From Planctomycetota bacterium (GTDB lineage Bacteria; Planctomycetota; Phycisphaerae; UBA1845; Fen-1342): 7,588 bases of DNA. The stretch's first letter is position 1, and the number at the start of each line of letters is the position of its first letter. This document shows, one piece after another, positions 1 through 5,730 of this stretch. Location: NCBI GenBank assembly GCA_030616465.1, contig JAUWXH010000083.1, positions 1-7,588 on the forward strand. Reading direction: 5' to 3'. A program made the translations under genes and the position numbers. The notes below the pieces were generated by a model. The model saw nothing but the letters and a program-made list of their open reading frames with translations, had not been told where the DNA came from and did no database searches.

Positions 1-8
1 GTGGAAAA

Positions 9-1100
9 ATGCGCGTGACAATTGTCGTTCTCAGTGCGGTTGTGGCTTTGTCCGGGCCCGTGTTTGCTCAGGAGTACTACGTCGAGGCTAGCCGCAACGC
101 CATCGTCCGCGACCGGCCGGACACAGGCGCCGAATCGCTGCTGCGATTGGAGCGGGGCGATCAGCTCAACGCGGTCACGGGTCAACAGACCGACAGATTC
201 TATAACGTCTTCTTGCCGAACGGCGAGACGGGATGGGTCTCGAGCTTCGTGGTTCGGCTCCACGAGGGCCGAGCGCCGGATGCGCCACCAGTTGCGGTTA
301 TGCCGGGCGTTGGCGGCGGTCTCACGGCCAGGGAGCGCGCGTACGCCGAATTCCACCTGGCGATCGGTAAGCCGAAGGGCTACAAGGAGATGATCCGCGA
401 GGGCTACGCCGTCGGGTACGATCCGAAGCTCAAGATACCCGTTTGGGTGCAATACCGGCTGACGCGAGCGCGGTCAGCGGACAACAGCTTCCCGCGCAGC
501 GACGCTTTTGAGGAAGATGCGGAGGTCCCCCCGCAGGCTCGGGCAACACTTGAAGATTATAGGATGCTCGGAGGCAGCTACGTCCGCGGACACATGGCTC
601 CGGCCGACGACATGCGCTGGAGTGAATCGGCCGAAGAGCAAAGCAATCTGCTGACGAACATCGCCCCGCAAATCGGTGCGACTTTCAACGGGAGCATCTG
701 GAAGACCATCGAAAACCGGGTGCGCGGCTGGGTGATGGACCGGCAGGACCTCACGATCATTTGCGGCCCGGTGTTTGAGGCCCGACCGGGCGTTCAACCG
801 ATCGAGCGCCAGCCCGTGACGCAGCGACAGCAACTGTACAACGTCATCGGTGCGAACGGCGTTGCCGTACCGACTGCGTTCTTCAAGATCGTGGTGGACA
901 TGCGCGATTTGCAGAACCCGGACGTGCTTGCGTTCCTGGTGCCGCATATCGCGACCGAAACCGAGCCCGAGCGACAGGTCGAGTATTACCTGGCAAGCGT
1001 AGACCGAATCGAGGAACTCACCGGCCTGGACTTTCTGACAAACCTGCCCGCGAATGTGCAGGAGGATGTTGAGAGTGTCGCAGCGGCGGCGCCTTGGTAG
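9..1100 (+). CDS. Secreted SH3b + DNA/RNA non-specific endonuclease
   Basis: Predicted exported, metal-dependent endonuclease of 363 residues that would cut DNA and RNA without sequence preference outside the cytoplasm. Residues 1-20 form a signal peptide (short basic start, hydrophobic core, VFA before QEYY), which fixes the ATG start. Only GGA lies upstream before the window begins, so the ribosome site cannot be judged. Residues about 22-85 look like a bacterial SH3 domain (variable start, 'NGETGWVSSFVV' end), a type that often binds cell wall. Residues about 110-345 match the NUC family (Serratia nuclease, EndoG). R193-G-H195 is the catalytic motif, with H195 the expected general base. 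N217 (in TNIAPQ), N227 and E235 align with Serratia N110, N119 and E127, N227 being the magnesium ligand. The C-terminal 'SVDRIEELTGLDFL' (330-342) is typical. Oddity: the Asp before RGH is V192. Nutrient scavenging or envelope DNA processing is inference. Confidence 0.9.
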   Translation: MRVTIVVLSAVVALSGPVFAQEYYVEASRNAIVRDRPDTGAESLLRLERGDQLNAVTGQQTDRFYNVFLPNGETGWVSSFVVRLHEGRAPDAPPVAVMPGVGGGLTARERAYAEFHLAIGKPKGYKEMIREGYAVGYDPKLKIPVWVQYRLTRARSADNSFPRSDAFEEDAEVPPQARATLEDYRMLGGSYVRGHMAPADDMRWSESAEEQSNLLTNIAPQIGATFNGSIWKTIENRVRGWVMDRQDLTIICGPVFEARPGVQPIERQPVTQRQQLYNVIGANGVAVPTAFFKIVVDMRDLQNPDVLAFLVPHIATETEPERQVEYYLASVDRIEELTGLDFLTNLPANVQEDVESVAAAAPW

Positions 1101-1194
1101 ACGCTCGCACAGCGCTGCGAGATTCACACGTCGAACAACAGCACATCGCCGAACTCGGCACTAACCTGATGACAAAGCGGCACGACTATGCCTG

Positions 1195-1214
1195 CCCTGA
1201 GCCTGCTCGAAGGG
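1195..1214. repeat. Repeat-like motif, CCCTGAGC...GAAGGG type
   Basis: A 20-base sequence with imperfect dyad symmetry (CCCTGAGC at one end, TCGAAGGG at the other) lies in the convergent gap between the nuclease and clpX. From memory it resembles a short intergenic repeat (CCCTGAGC-CTGTCGAAGGG type) that recurs in many environmental bacterial genomes. Here it carries one extra C. Only one copy is in the window, so repeat status cannot be shown from this sequence. Confidence 0.4.
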
Positions 1215-1264
1215 TCAGCCGTGTCTTTCCCAGCAACGGTCGGCGCGCCGCGGCGAGATTTCAC

Positions 1265-1281
1265 ATTTCGCTCAGAATGAC
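1265..1281. repeat. Repeat-like motif, TTTCGCTCAGAATGAC type
   Basis: This short non-coding sequence (ATTTCGCTCAGAATGAC) lies about 50 bases after the CCCTGAGC-type motif. It resembles, from memory, another family of intergenic repeats in bacterial genomes with the core TTCGCTC-GAATGAC. A 10-base perfect palindrome, CGGCGCGCCG (1241-1250), lies between the two motifs. Single copy here; the assignment rests on recall, not comparison. Confidence 0.35.
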
Positions 1282-1340
1282 GGCCGGCGAGGCGGCAATG
1301 CGACACGATTGACCGATTGGAAACCGGTTTCACAGAATAC

Positions 1341-1360
1341 GGCCGGGACGGGGCCCGGCC
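1341..1360 (-). terminator. GC-rich hairpin downstream of clpX
   Basis: GGCCGGG (1341-1347) pairs perfectly with CCCGGCC (1354-1360) across a 6-base loop, 33 bases past the clpX stop. A second perfect 12-base palindrome, GAAACCGGTTTC (1320-1331), follows in the direction of clpX transcription. Neither is followed by a T-run, so this is not a classic intrinsic terminator. The position between convergent genes makes a role in ending transcription plausible. Confidence 0.35.
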
Positions 1361-1393
1361 GCTACATCTGCTTGGCGTGTCGATCCGTGGGAG

Positions 1394-2674
1394 TCAGGCG
1401 GATTCTTTGCGGCGGCGGCCGGTCTTCAGCAGGTGGGCCTCGCCCCGGACCACTTTCGGCGTCACCGTATACTGGCCGCCGGGCTTGGCCTCGGGCAGCT
1501 CGTACATGTAGTCGAGCATGAACTCTTCGACGATCGAGCGCAGCGCGCGGGCGCCGGTATCGCGCTTCAGGGCCCGCTCGGCAATCTCCTCGAGCGCGTC
1601 AGGCGTGAACTCGATCGCGCCGTTCTCCAGCTCGAACATCTTCTCGTACTGCTTGACGATCGCATTGCGCGGCTCGGTCAGAATGCGGACCAGCGCCTCT
1701 TTGTCCAACGGCTCCAGCGTGCAAACCACCGGCAGGCGCCCGACCAGCTCCGGAATCATGCCGAACTCGATCAGATCGTCCGGCGTGACCTGCTCCAGAG
1801 TCTGGCCGAGCTCGCGGACCTCGTCCGTCTCGGGGGCTTCCGCGCTGAAGCCGATCGCCTTGCGCCCCAAACGCTTGCGGATGATATTGTCCAACCCGAC
1901 GAAAGTCCCGCCGCAGATGAACAGGATGTTGGCCGTGTCGATCTGGATGTACTGCTGTTCGGGGTGCTTGCGGCCGCCCTGCGGGGGCACGTTGCTGATC
2001 GTGCCTTCGAGCATCTTGAGCAGGGCCTGCTGGACGCCTTCCCCGCTCACGTCGCGGGTGATCGAGACGTTGTTCCAGGTTTTGCCGATCTTGTCGATCT
2101 CGTCGATGTAGATGATTCCGCGCTGGGCGGCTTCCAGGTCGTAGTCGGCGTTCTGGAGCAGCTTGAGCAGCACGTTCTCGACGTCTTCGCCGACGTAACC
2201 CGCCTCGGTGAGCGTGGTAGCGTCGCCGATCGCGAAGGGGACGCTGAGGTAGCGGGACAGCGAGCGGGCCAGCAGCGTTTTTCCGCACCCGGTCGGCCCG
2301 AGCAGCAAGACGTTGCTCTTGTCGAGCTCGACGTCGTCTTCCTGCATCGAGTCGAAGTGGGTCAGGCGTTTGTAATGGTTGTAGACCGCGACGGACAGAG
2401 CCCGCTTGGCCAGGTCCTGACCGATCACGTACTGGTCGAGAAACTCGAAGATCTCCCGCGGTTTGGGCACGGTCTTGAACGGCGAACGTCCGCGACCGGC
2501 CCGTCGCCGCTCCTCGCGCACCAGGTTATGACACAGGTCGATACACGAGGAGCAGATGTAGACGTCGTCGGCCCCCTCGACCATCGGGCCGGCTTCGCGG
2601 TGCCCCTTTCCGCAGAAGCTACAGACGCTTCCTCTTTTTCCGCGGCCCCCTGTATTTCCACGACTCCCGCTCAT
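1394..2674 (-). CDS. clpX: ATP-dependent Clp protease ATP-binding subunit ClpX
   Basis: Cytosolic AAA+ unfoldase that recognises tagged proteins, unfolds them with ATP and threads them into ClpP. The product has 426 residues, close to the usual 410-430. The N-terminal zinc-binding domain has C18, C21, C41 and C44. Walker A GPTGCGKT is at 126-133, pore loop GYVG at 159-162, Walker B IIYIDE at 187-192, and the RKH loop at 235-237. The ClpP-docking IGF loop is at 274-276, the arginine finger R313 in GRLP, and sensor 2 in GAR (374-376). Every motif needed for ATP hydrolysis and ClpP binding is present. I chose the ATG at 2674 because AGAGGG lies 6 bases upstream and the family starts about there. 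An in-frame TTG at 2704 would add ten residues, with its only good ribosome site 15 bases away. clpP, tig and lon, common neighbours elsewhere, are not in this window. The gene is convergent with the nuclease. Confidence 0.98.
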   Translation of the reverse strand: MSGSRGNTGGRGKRGSVCSFCGKGHREAGPMVEGADDVYICSSCIDLCHNLVREERRRAGRGRSPFKTVPKPREIFEFLDQYVIGQDLAKRALSVAVYNHYKRLTHFDSMQEDDVELDKSNVLLLGPTGCGKTLLARSLSRYLSVPFAIGDATTLTEAGYVGEDVENVLLKLLQNADYDLEAAQRGIIYIDEIDKIGKTWNNVSITRDVSGEGVQQALLKMLEGTISNVPPQGGRKHPEQQYIQIDTANILFICGGTFVGLDNIIRKRLGRKAIGFSAEAPETDEVRELGQTLEQVTPDDLIEFGMIPELVGRLPVVCTLEPLDKEALVRILTEPRNAIVKQYEKMFELENGAIEFTPDALEEIAERALKRDTGARALRSIVEEFMLDYMYELPEAKPGGQYTVTPKVVRGEAHLLKTGRRRKESA

Positions 2675-2716
2675 GCACCACCCTCTGGCGTGCCGGCCGA
2701 CCAAGCCGGCCGCCCC

Positions 2717-2734
2717 TTACTCCTTTCGTCGCAT
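2717..2734 (-). other. Six-codon minileader in the clpX 5' region
   Basis: On the - strand an ATG at 2734 reads MRRKE and stops at TAA (2719-2717). The good Shine-Dalgarno sequence AAAGGAG lies inside this mini-frame and overlaps its end. It is in the same frame as clpX, 60 bases upstream of the clpX ATG. The ATG sits in an inverted repeat, TCGCA-TT-TGCGA (2729-2740). A possible hairpin, GCCGGC / GCCGGC with a 7-base loop (2692-2710), lies between it and clpX. Whether it is translated or regulatory is unknown. Confidence 0.2.
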
Positions 2735-2755
2735 TTGCGAGCAGCACCTAAGCCA

Positions 2756-2784
2756 ATTCTACCCTGCCGTCGCCCGCTTTTGAA
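2756..2784 (-). promoter_or_regulatory. Candidate sigma70-type promoter of clpX
   Basis: On the - strand, TTCAAA (2784-2779) is followed after exactly 17 bases by TAGAAT (2761-2756). Transcription would start near 2749, giving a leader of about 75 bases before the clpX ATG. The match is fair (4/6 and 5/6) and the spacing ideal. Confidence 0.4.
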
Positions 2785-2848
2785 GCCACCCGTCTGCGGA
2801 ACCCATCTCGTTTCTTCTCTCGCCCAAACGCGACCGCCGACCCCATTC

Positions 2849-2854
2849 ATTATA
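2849..2854 (-). promoter_or_regulatory. Consensus -10 box upstream of clpX
   Basis: A perfect TATAAT on the - strand, in otherwise GC-rich DNA between the small membrane protein gene and clpX. The bases 16-18 upstream do not resemble TTGACA, so it would be a -10-driven promoter. If used, it would give clpX a leader of about 168 bases and a second start point beyond the one proposed at 2756-2784. Confidence 0.4.
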
Positions 2855-2908
2855 CACCAGCCGGTGGAGCTTCATGCCGCTTAAACGCAGGCTGGACTGA
2901 CGCCACGC

Positions 2909-2930
2909 TCTACTCCGAGGGCGGAGTAGA
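2909..2930 (-). terminator. Perfect hairpin overlapping a stop codon
   Basis: TCTACTCC (2909-2916) and GGAGTAGA (2923-2930) form an 8-base perfect inverted repeat with a 6-base loop. It covers the last codons and stop of the small SHOCT-like gene. No T-run follows, so it may protect the mRNA 3' end or attenuate read-through into clpX rather than terminate efficiently. Confidence 0.35.
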
Positions 2931-3224
2931 CGGGTGGTCGTCTTCGGCATCGTCGGGCTGCGAGCCGCCCGGCGATTGAGCCGACACGTCGGAGTTGAAC
3001 TTCTGAAGCACAGCGGCCCGCATCGCTTCAAACTCCTGCTCGGTGATCTGCCCGCGCGACCGCATGTCACGCAGGTCCTGGATGGTGAAGGGCTGCTCCG
3101 AAGACTGGTGCCGCAGCAGGCGACGTTTGAGTGCGCGCGCGCCAAGCCAGCACAGGATGATCGCGGGAACACCGAGCCCCAGAAGCAAGCCGCTCCAGGA
3201 GACCAACTCGCTGGTATCGGGCAT
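2910..3224 (-). CDS. Small single-helix membrane protein with SHOCT-like C-terminus
   Basis: A 104-residue hypothetical protein. Residues about 9-29 form one hydrophobic helix, followed by a basic stretch (ALKRRLLRH, 31-39), so the C-terminus should face the cytoplasm. Residues about 47-74 (TIQDL-RDMRSRGQITEQEF-EAMRAAVL) fit the SHOCT pattern: a short helical hairpin with 'L..L...G.IT..EFE..K..LL' spacing, common at the C-termini of small bacterial membrane proteins and probably used in oligomerisation. The tail 78-104 is acidic, rich in Ser and Pro, and likely disordered. The ATG start has only a weak GAGA upstream. It lies 80 bases after the STN-like gene on the same strand and no convincing promoter was seen between them, so co-transcription is likely. 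A hairpin overlaps its stop. Molecular function unknown. Confidence 0.8.
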   Translation of the reverse strand: MPDTSELVSWSGLLLGLGVPAIILCWLGARALKRRLLRHQSSEQPFTIQDLRDMRSRGQITEQEFEAMRAAVLQKFNSDVSAQSPGGSQPDDAEDDHPSTPPSE

Positions 3225-3304
3225 GGCGTCTCAACGATGAGTGCGCCGGGGTTGATACACCCCGTTCGGAGAGACCGTGCTCCCGTTCTCGGCTCAGCCG
3301 GGGG

Positions 3305-4093
3305 CTAATCCCCCCCCTCGACGTAGCCACTCAGCCTTTGGTGCACGAGAATGCTATTGCGGACGACCAGCACGTTGCCGAAGGGTTGGATCGTGCCCAA
3401 CCCGCCGTTCTGCACCCAACTGTCCGGCTCGACGGTATCGACGATGAGCTGGAGGAGCTCCTGCATGCCCGCGCCGGCTCCATCCCGTTCATCGTCGCGC
3501 TGGCCCTGCTGGCCGCTGCCCTGCCCACCGAACAGGCCTTGGCCGCCACCACCCCCGCCGCCCTGGCCACCTTGGCCGCTTTGTGCAGCCTGCTGCAGTG
3601 CCTGGGTGGCGTCGAGTTGCAGAGCATTCATGAAGCGTGGGGGGCGGACGAGCAGGTCGCTGACGTCATAGACCTTGACCAGCATCTCCTGGCCCAGGTC
3701 CTCCTCGGTGGAAAGCACCAGCATGTTCCCGCTGGCACGGTAAGCCAATCTGAGGTCGGTCCCCCCGGCTTCCTTCATGATCAACCACAGCACCTGTGAC
3801 AGGCGCACGTTGCGGACTTTGATCGTGATCGCCTTGTCCCGCTCGATGCCGGCGTCCTCGAGAATCTGCCAGTTGACGACGACGTTCATCTGCGTGAAGT
3901 CGGCGATGAACTCCATCACCTGCTCCAGCGGGAGCTCCTCGAACATCACCTCCGGGAGCCGCTGGTTCAGCAGCTCGAGCGTGGAAGGGGTCCTGCCCGG
4001 CGGCGGCGGGGTCTCGCTCTGCGTTCCCACCTGGGCCATCGCCGCCGATGCCACTACGAGACAAACCACTGCGTACGTCGTGATCGTTCTCAT
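3305..4093 (-). CDS. Secreted STN/secretin N0-like domain protein without a barrel
   Basis: A 262-residue exported protein. Residues 1-21 are a signal peptide ending AMA before QVG. Residues about 54-133 resemble the STN/N0 domain at the front of type II/IV secretins and TonB receptors ('LPLEQVMEFIADFTQMNVVV', then a short strand and 'NVRLSQVLWLIM'). 'LVKVYDVSDLLV' (138-149) looks like the start of a second N-domain. A Gly/Gln-rich low-complexity linker fills about 172-209. The last 50 residues (LLQLIVDTVEPDSW, then GGLGTIQ, NVLVVRNS and VHQRLSGYVE) resemble a segment I associate with planctomycete secretin-like proteins. There is no secretin barrel: secretins usually exceed 500 residues. I chose the ATG at 4093 because AGGGAG lies 7 bases upstream and the signal peptide then starts cleanly. 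An ATG at 4114 has a Shine-Dalgarno-like GAGG almost touching it. A role as an envelope scaffold is inference. Confidence 0.8.
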   Translation of the reverse strand: MRTITTYAVVCLVVASAAMAQVGTQSETPPPPGRTPSTLELLNQRLPEVMFEELPLEQVMEFIADFTQMNVVVNWQILEDAGIERDKAITIKVRNVRLSQVLWLIMKEAGGTDLRLAYRASGNMLVLSTEEDLGQEMLVKVYDVSDLLVRPPRFMNALQLDATQALQQAAQSGQGGQGGGGGGGQGLFGGQGSGQQGQRDDERDGAGAGMQELLQLIVDTVEPDSWVQNGGLGTIQPFGNVLVVRNSILVHQRLSGYVEGGD

Positions 4094-4166
4094 GGTTCTG
4101 CTCCCTGTCCGCATCCCTCACCGCACAGCTCGTACGGCGCAGACATATCCGCGCGCCACGTGAGGT

Positions 4167-4196
4167 ATTATACCACATCCGGCCAGCCTGTGGCCA
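4167..4196 (-). promoter_or_regulatory. Promoter of the STN-like gene
   Basis: A perfect TATAAT (4172-4167, - strand) sits inside the symmetrical GGTATTATACC (4164-4174). TGGCCA (4196-4191), a 4/6 match to TTGACA, lies 18 bases upstream. The start point would be near 4160, leaving a leader of about 67 bases. The -35 region overlaps a small inverted repeat (GGCCA / TGGCC, 4181-4195) just past the phosphodiesterase stop, so the STN-like gene probably has its own promoter rather than relying on read-through. Confidence 0.5.
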
Positions 4197-4197
4197 G

Positions 4198-5565
4198 CTA
4201 ATCGCCATTTTTCTCGGGCCTGTCGGGCACCCGCCCCCGCTCCCCCGGCTGCCACCGGTGCCGGCGGCGGATTACCAGCGACAGCTCCTCCAAGCCTATC
4301 GGCGTAGGAAGCTCCGAACTCGTGGACATCGCGAAAGTCTCGCCGGCCCGCCGGTGCAGACCCCCGTGCGTGCCCTGCATCTGCACGAAATACGACAGCA
4401 GACCGCTGCCCGTGTACCACCCGTCCGCCAGACTGACCGCCACGTCGGGCTGCTCGGCGGAAAGCCGGCACATTCCGTCCCAGAGGCGGGGAACGGCGGC
4501 GGGGAAGTCGTGTTCCGCGGTCCGGGCCACCCACGCCGCCGAGCCGGCAAAGCCCTCGTCATCCATGGCCCCGGCCGCCTGCATCGCCGGGCAGACTCCC
4601 TCCAACCCCAGCGGATCGCCGCAGACCGCTTGGTACCGGTAGACAAGCCGGTCCCCGTCTTGACGTGCCGCGATTTGCGCCTGTCCCCCATCCGTCAGCA
4701 GGCCCACCCGCTCTCCCGCGCGCCAGGCCACCAGCTCGACCTGCGGGCAGCCGGCCAGTGCCTCGACCACTTGGTCGCGCGTGGCGTCGTCGTAGGTGTG
4801 AACGCGGGCGAAATCCAGCAGCCCGAAGGTCGGCACGGCCACATCGCCGGGCCGCGCCAGACGCTTCACGGTCCGCAACCCTGCTCGCCGCAGGCGTCGC
4901 CGCAGACGAAAGCGTTTGGTCGGCGTGGTGCTGATGCCGTGATCGGCCAGCATGACGATCTCGAGTTCGCCGTCCCGCTCGTCCAGCAAGTGGGCGACCC
5001 ATCGATCGAGCTCGGTCAACATTTCGTCGATCTTTGGGCAGGTGAGCATGTGACCGAGGCCGTCCGTGCTCAGGATGTAGATCACCACCTCCGGCCGACC
5101 CCGTGCCAGGCAGTCATCCACCACGCGACGCGTCCGGCGCAGCTCGCTGCGAAAGGTGCGCCGCGGGAACAGGTACATGATGGCGTCTTCGAAGAAGCCG
5201 ATGCGGTAGTCCGTGAAGCGCACCCACTTTTCGTTGGCGCCGCGGAGATAGAGTCGAAACGCCCCCGTCAGGCGGTTCGCCGCCCGATCGAAATATCCCG
5301 CTTCATACCCGGGCGTCGGCCCGCAGCGAAAGAACGCGTCGTAGGCGGGATCCGTCAGCGTAGGGAAGACCGAGATGACCCGCGCCGGGCGATGGAACAT
5401 GCGGAAGTAGCCCTGACGCCACAGATGCTCGATCCGCTCGAACGCCACCCCGTCCAACAGCAGGACCAACAACGGTCGCGGGGCCGACCCGCCAGACGAC
5501 CGCGGCCGCTCGTGCGGGGCCTGGCCTGCCCGCTGCGGTGAATTCTGACGCCCGTCGTGATCCAA
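4198..5565 (-). CDS. Alkaline phosphatase superfamily phosphodiesterase, cytosolic
   Basis: A 455-residue type I phosphodiesterase/nucleotide pyrophosphatase-like enzyme expected to hydrolyse phosphomonoesters or phosphodiesters with two metal ions; the substrate is unknown. All core residues are visible. D38 (LLLDGV) is a metal ligand and T71 (FPTLTDP) the nucleophile. D168 and H172 (STDGLGH), D208 and H209 (ADHG) and H400 (GTHGG) are metal ligands. 'YRYQAVCGDPLGL' (309-321) recurs in this subgroup as I recall it. A basic stretch follows the ADHG motif (217-237, many Arg). No signal peptide or membrane helix: 'PLLVLLLDG' is the first core strand, so the enzyme is probably cytosolic, unlike many relatives. 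The start is TTG at 5565, because an in-frame TAA lies 4-6 bases upstream and no ATG precedes the core. GGGG lies about 6 bases upstream as a weak ribosome site. A good promoter lies just ahead. Confidence 0.88.
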   Translation of the reverse strand: MDHDGRQNSPQRAGQAPHERPRSSGGSAPRPLLVLLLDGVAFERIEHLWRQGYFRMFHRPARVISVFPTLTDPAYDAFFRCGPTPGYEAGYFDRAANRLTGAFRLYLRGANEKWVRFTDYRIGFFEDAIMYLFPRRTFRSELRRTRRVVDDCLARGRPEVVIYILSTDGLGHMLTCPKIDEMLTELDRWVAHLLDERDGELEIVMLADHGISTTPTKRFRLRRRLRRAGLRTVKRLARPGDVAVPTFGLLDFARVHTYDDATRDQVVEALAGCPQVELVAWRAGERVGLLTDGGQAQIAARQDGDRLVYRYQAVCGDPLGLEGVCPAMQAAGAMDDEGFAGSAAWVARTAEHDFPAAVPRLWDGMCRLSAEQPDVAVSLADGWYTGSGLLSYFVQMQGTHGGLHRRAGETFAMSTSSELPTPIGLEELSLVIRRRHRWQPGERGRVPDRPEKNGD

Positions 5566-5593
5566 GGCTTACCCCGGCTACTGCCCGGAGCAC

Positions 5594-5622
5594 CTTATAC
5601 CTTACATCTTGCGGCGTGTTAA
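5594..5622 (-). promoter_or_regulatory. Sigma70-type promoter of the phosphodiesterase gene
   Basis: On the - strand, TTAACA (5622-5617, 5/6) is followed by a 17-base spacer and TATAAG (5599-5594, 5/6). This is the best promoter in the window. Transcription would start near 5587, about 22 bases before the TTG start, which supports that start codon. Confidence 0.6.
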
Positions 5623-5730
5623 ATGGCGAAATGGTAGTCGAGTCCGCCGTGCTCCGGCGGTGCAATCCCTTTCCTGCCCGGGCAGCAAGCGTTGTCTTCG
5701 AAGAGGGCTGAGGCAGCCCAGCCGTCGGGG
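5623..5730. other. Intergenic palindrome cluster with tRNA-like fragment
   Basis: This non-coding stretch holds several dyad elements close together: CCGCCG / CGGCGG with a 5-base loop (5644-5660), the 12-base palindrome CTGCCCGGGCAG (5674-5685), TCTTCGAAGA (5695-5704), and GGGCT / AGCCC with a 5-base loop (5705-5719). The last lies just past the SirB1-type stop and could help end its transcript, although no T-run follows. TGGCGAAATGGTAG (5624-5637) matches the D-arm region of bacterial tRNA-Leu, but no full cloverleaf can be drawn. Confidence 0.4.

Noticed and set aside
474..1127. Open frame of 217 codons on the - strand opposite the nuclease
   Set aside because: It lies antisense to a gene with a signal peptide and catalytic motifs; its own sequence has no domain or signal.
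2759..2875. A 38-codon small gene starting at the ATG at 2875 (- strand)
   Set aside because: It contains the TATAAT box and a clpX promoter candidate, lacks a ribosome site, and has no protein-like features.
1433..2884. Long open frame of 483 codons on the + strand opposite clpX
   Set aside because: clpX on the other strand has every family motif. The + frame has repetitive Leu/Asp/Gln/Val-rich composition typical of the antisense of GC-rich genes and no recognisable domain.
3248..3263. Hairpin GGGGT / ACCCC between the STN-like gene and the small membrane gene
   Set aside because: The stem is only five base pairs without a T-run, too weak to call a terminator.
3467..3580. Possible DNA tandem repeat or CRISPR-like array in the Gly/Gln-rich region
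   Set aside because: The repetition is only codon-level low complexity (Gly and Gln codons) inside an intact reading frame, with no regular spacer structure.
4258..5541. Open frame of 427 codons on the + strand opposite the phosphodiesterase gene
   Set aside because: It is an antisense shadow: no domain, biased composition, and the - strand gene has a complete active site.
5623..5700. A functional tRNA gene
   Set aside because: The D-arm-like stretch and an anticodon-arm-like hairpin are present, but the D-stem does not pair, the loop lacks a purine after the anticodon, and no T-arm or acceptor stem can be drawn.
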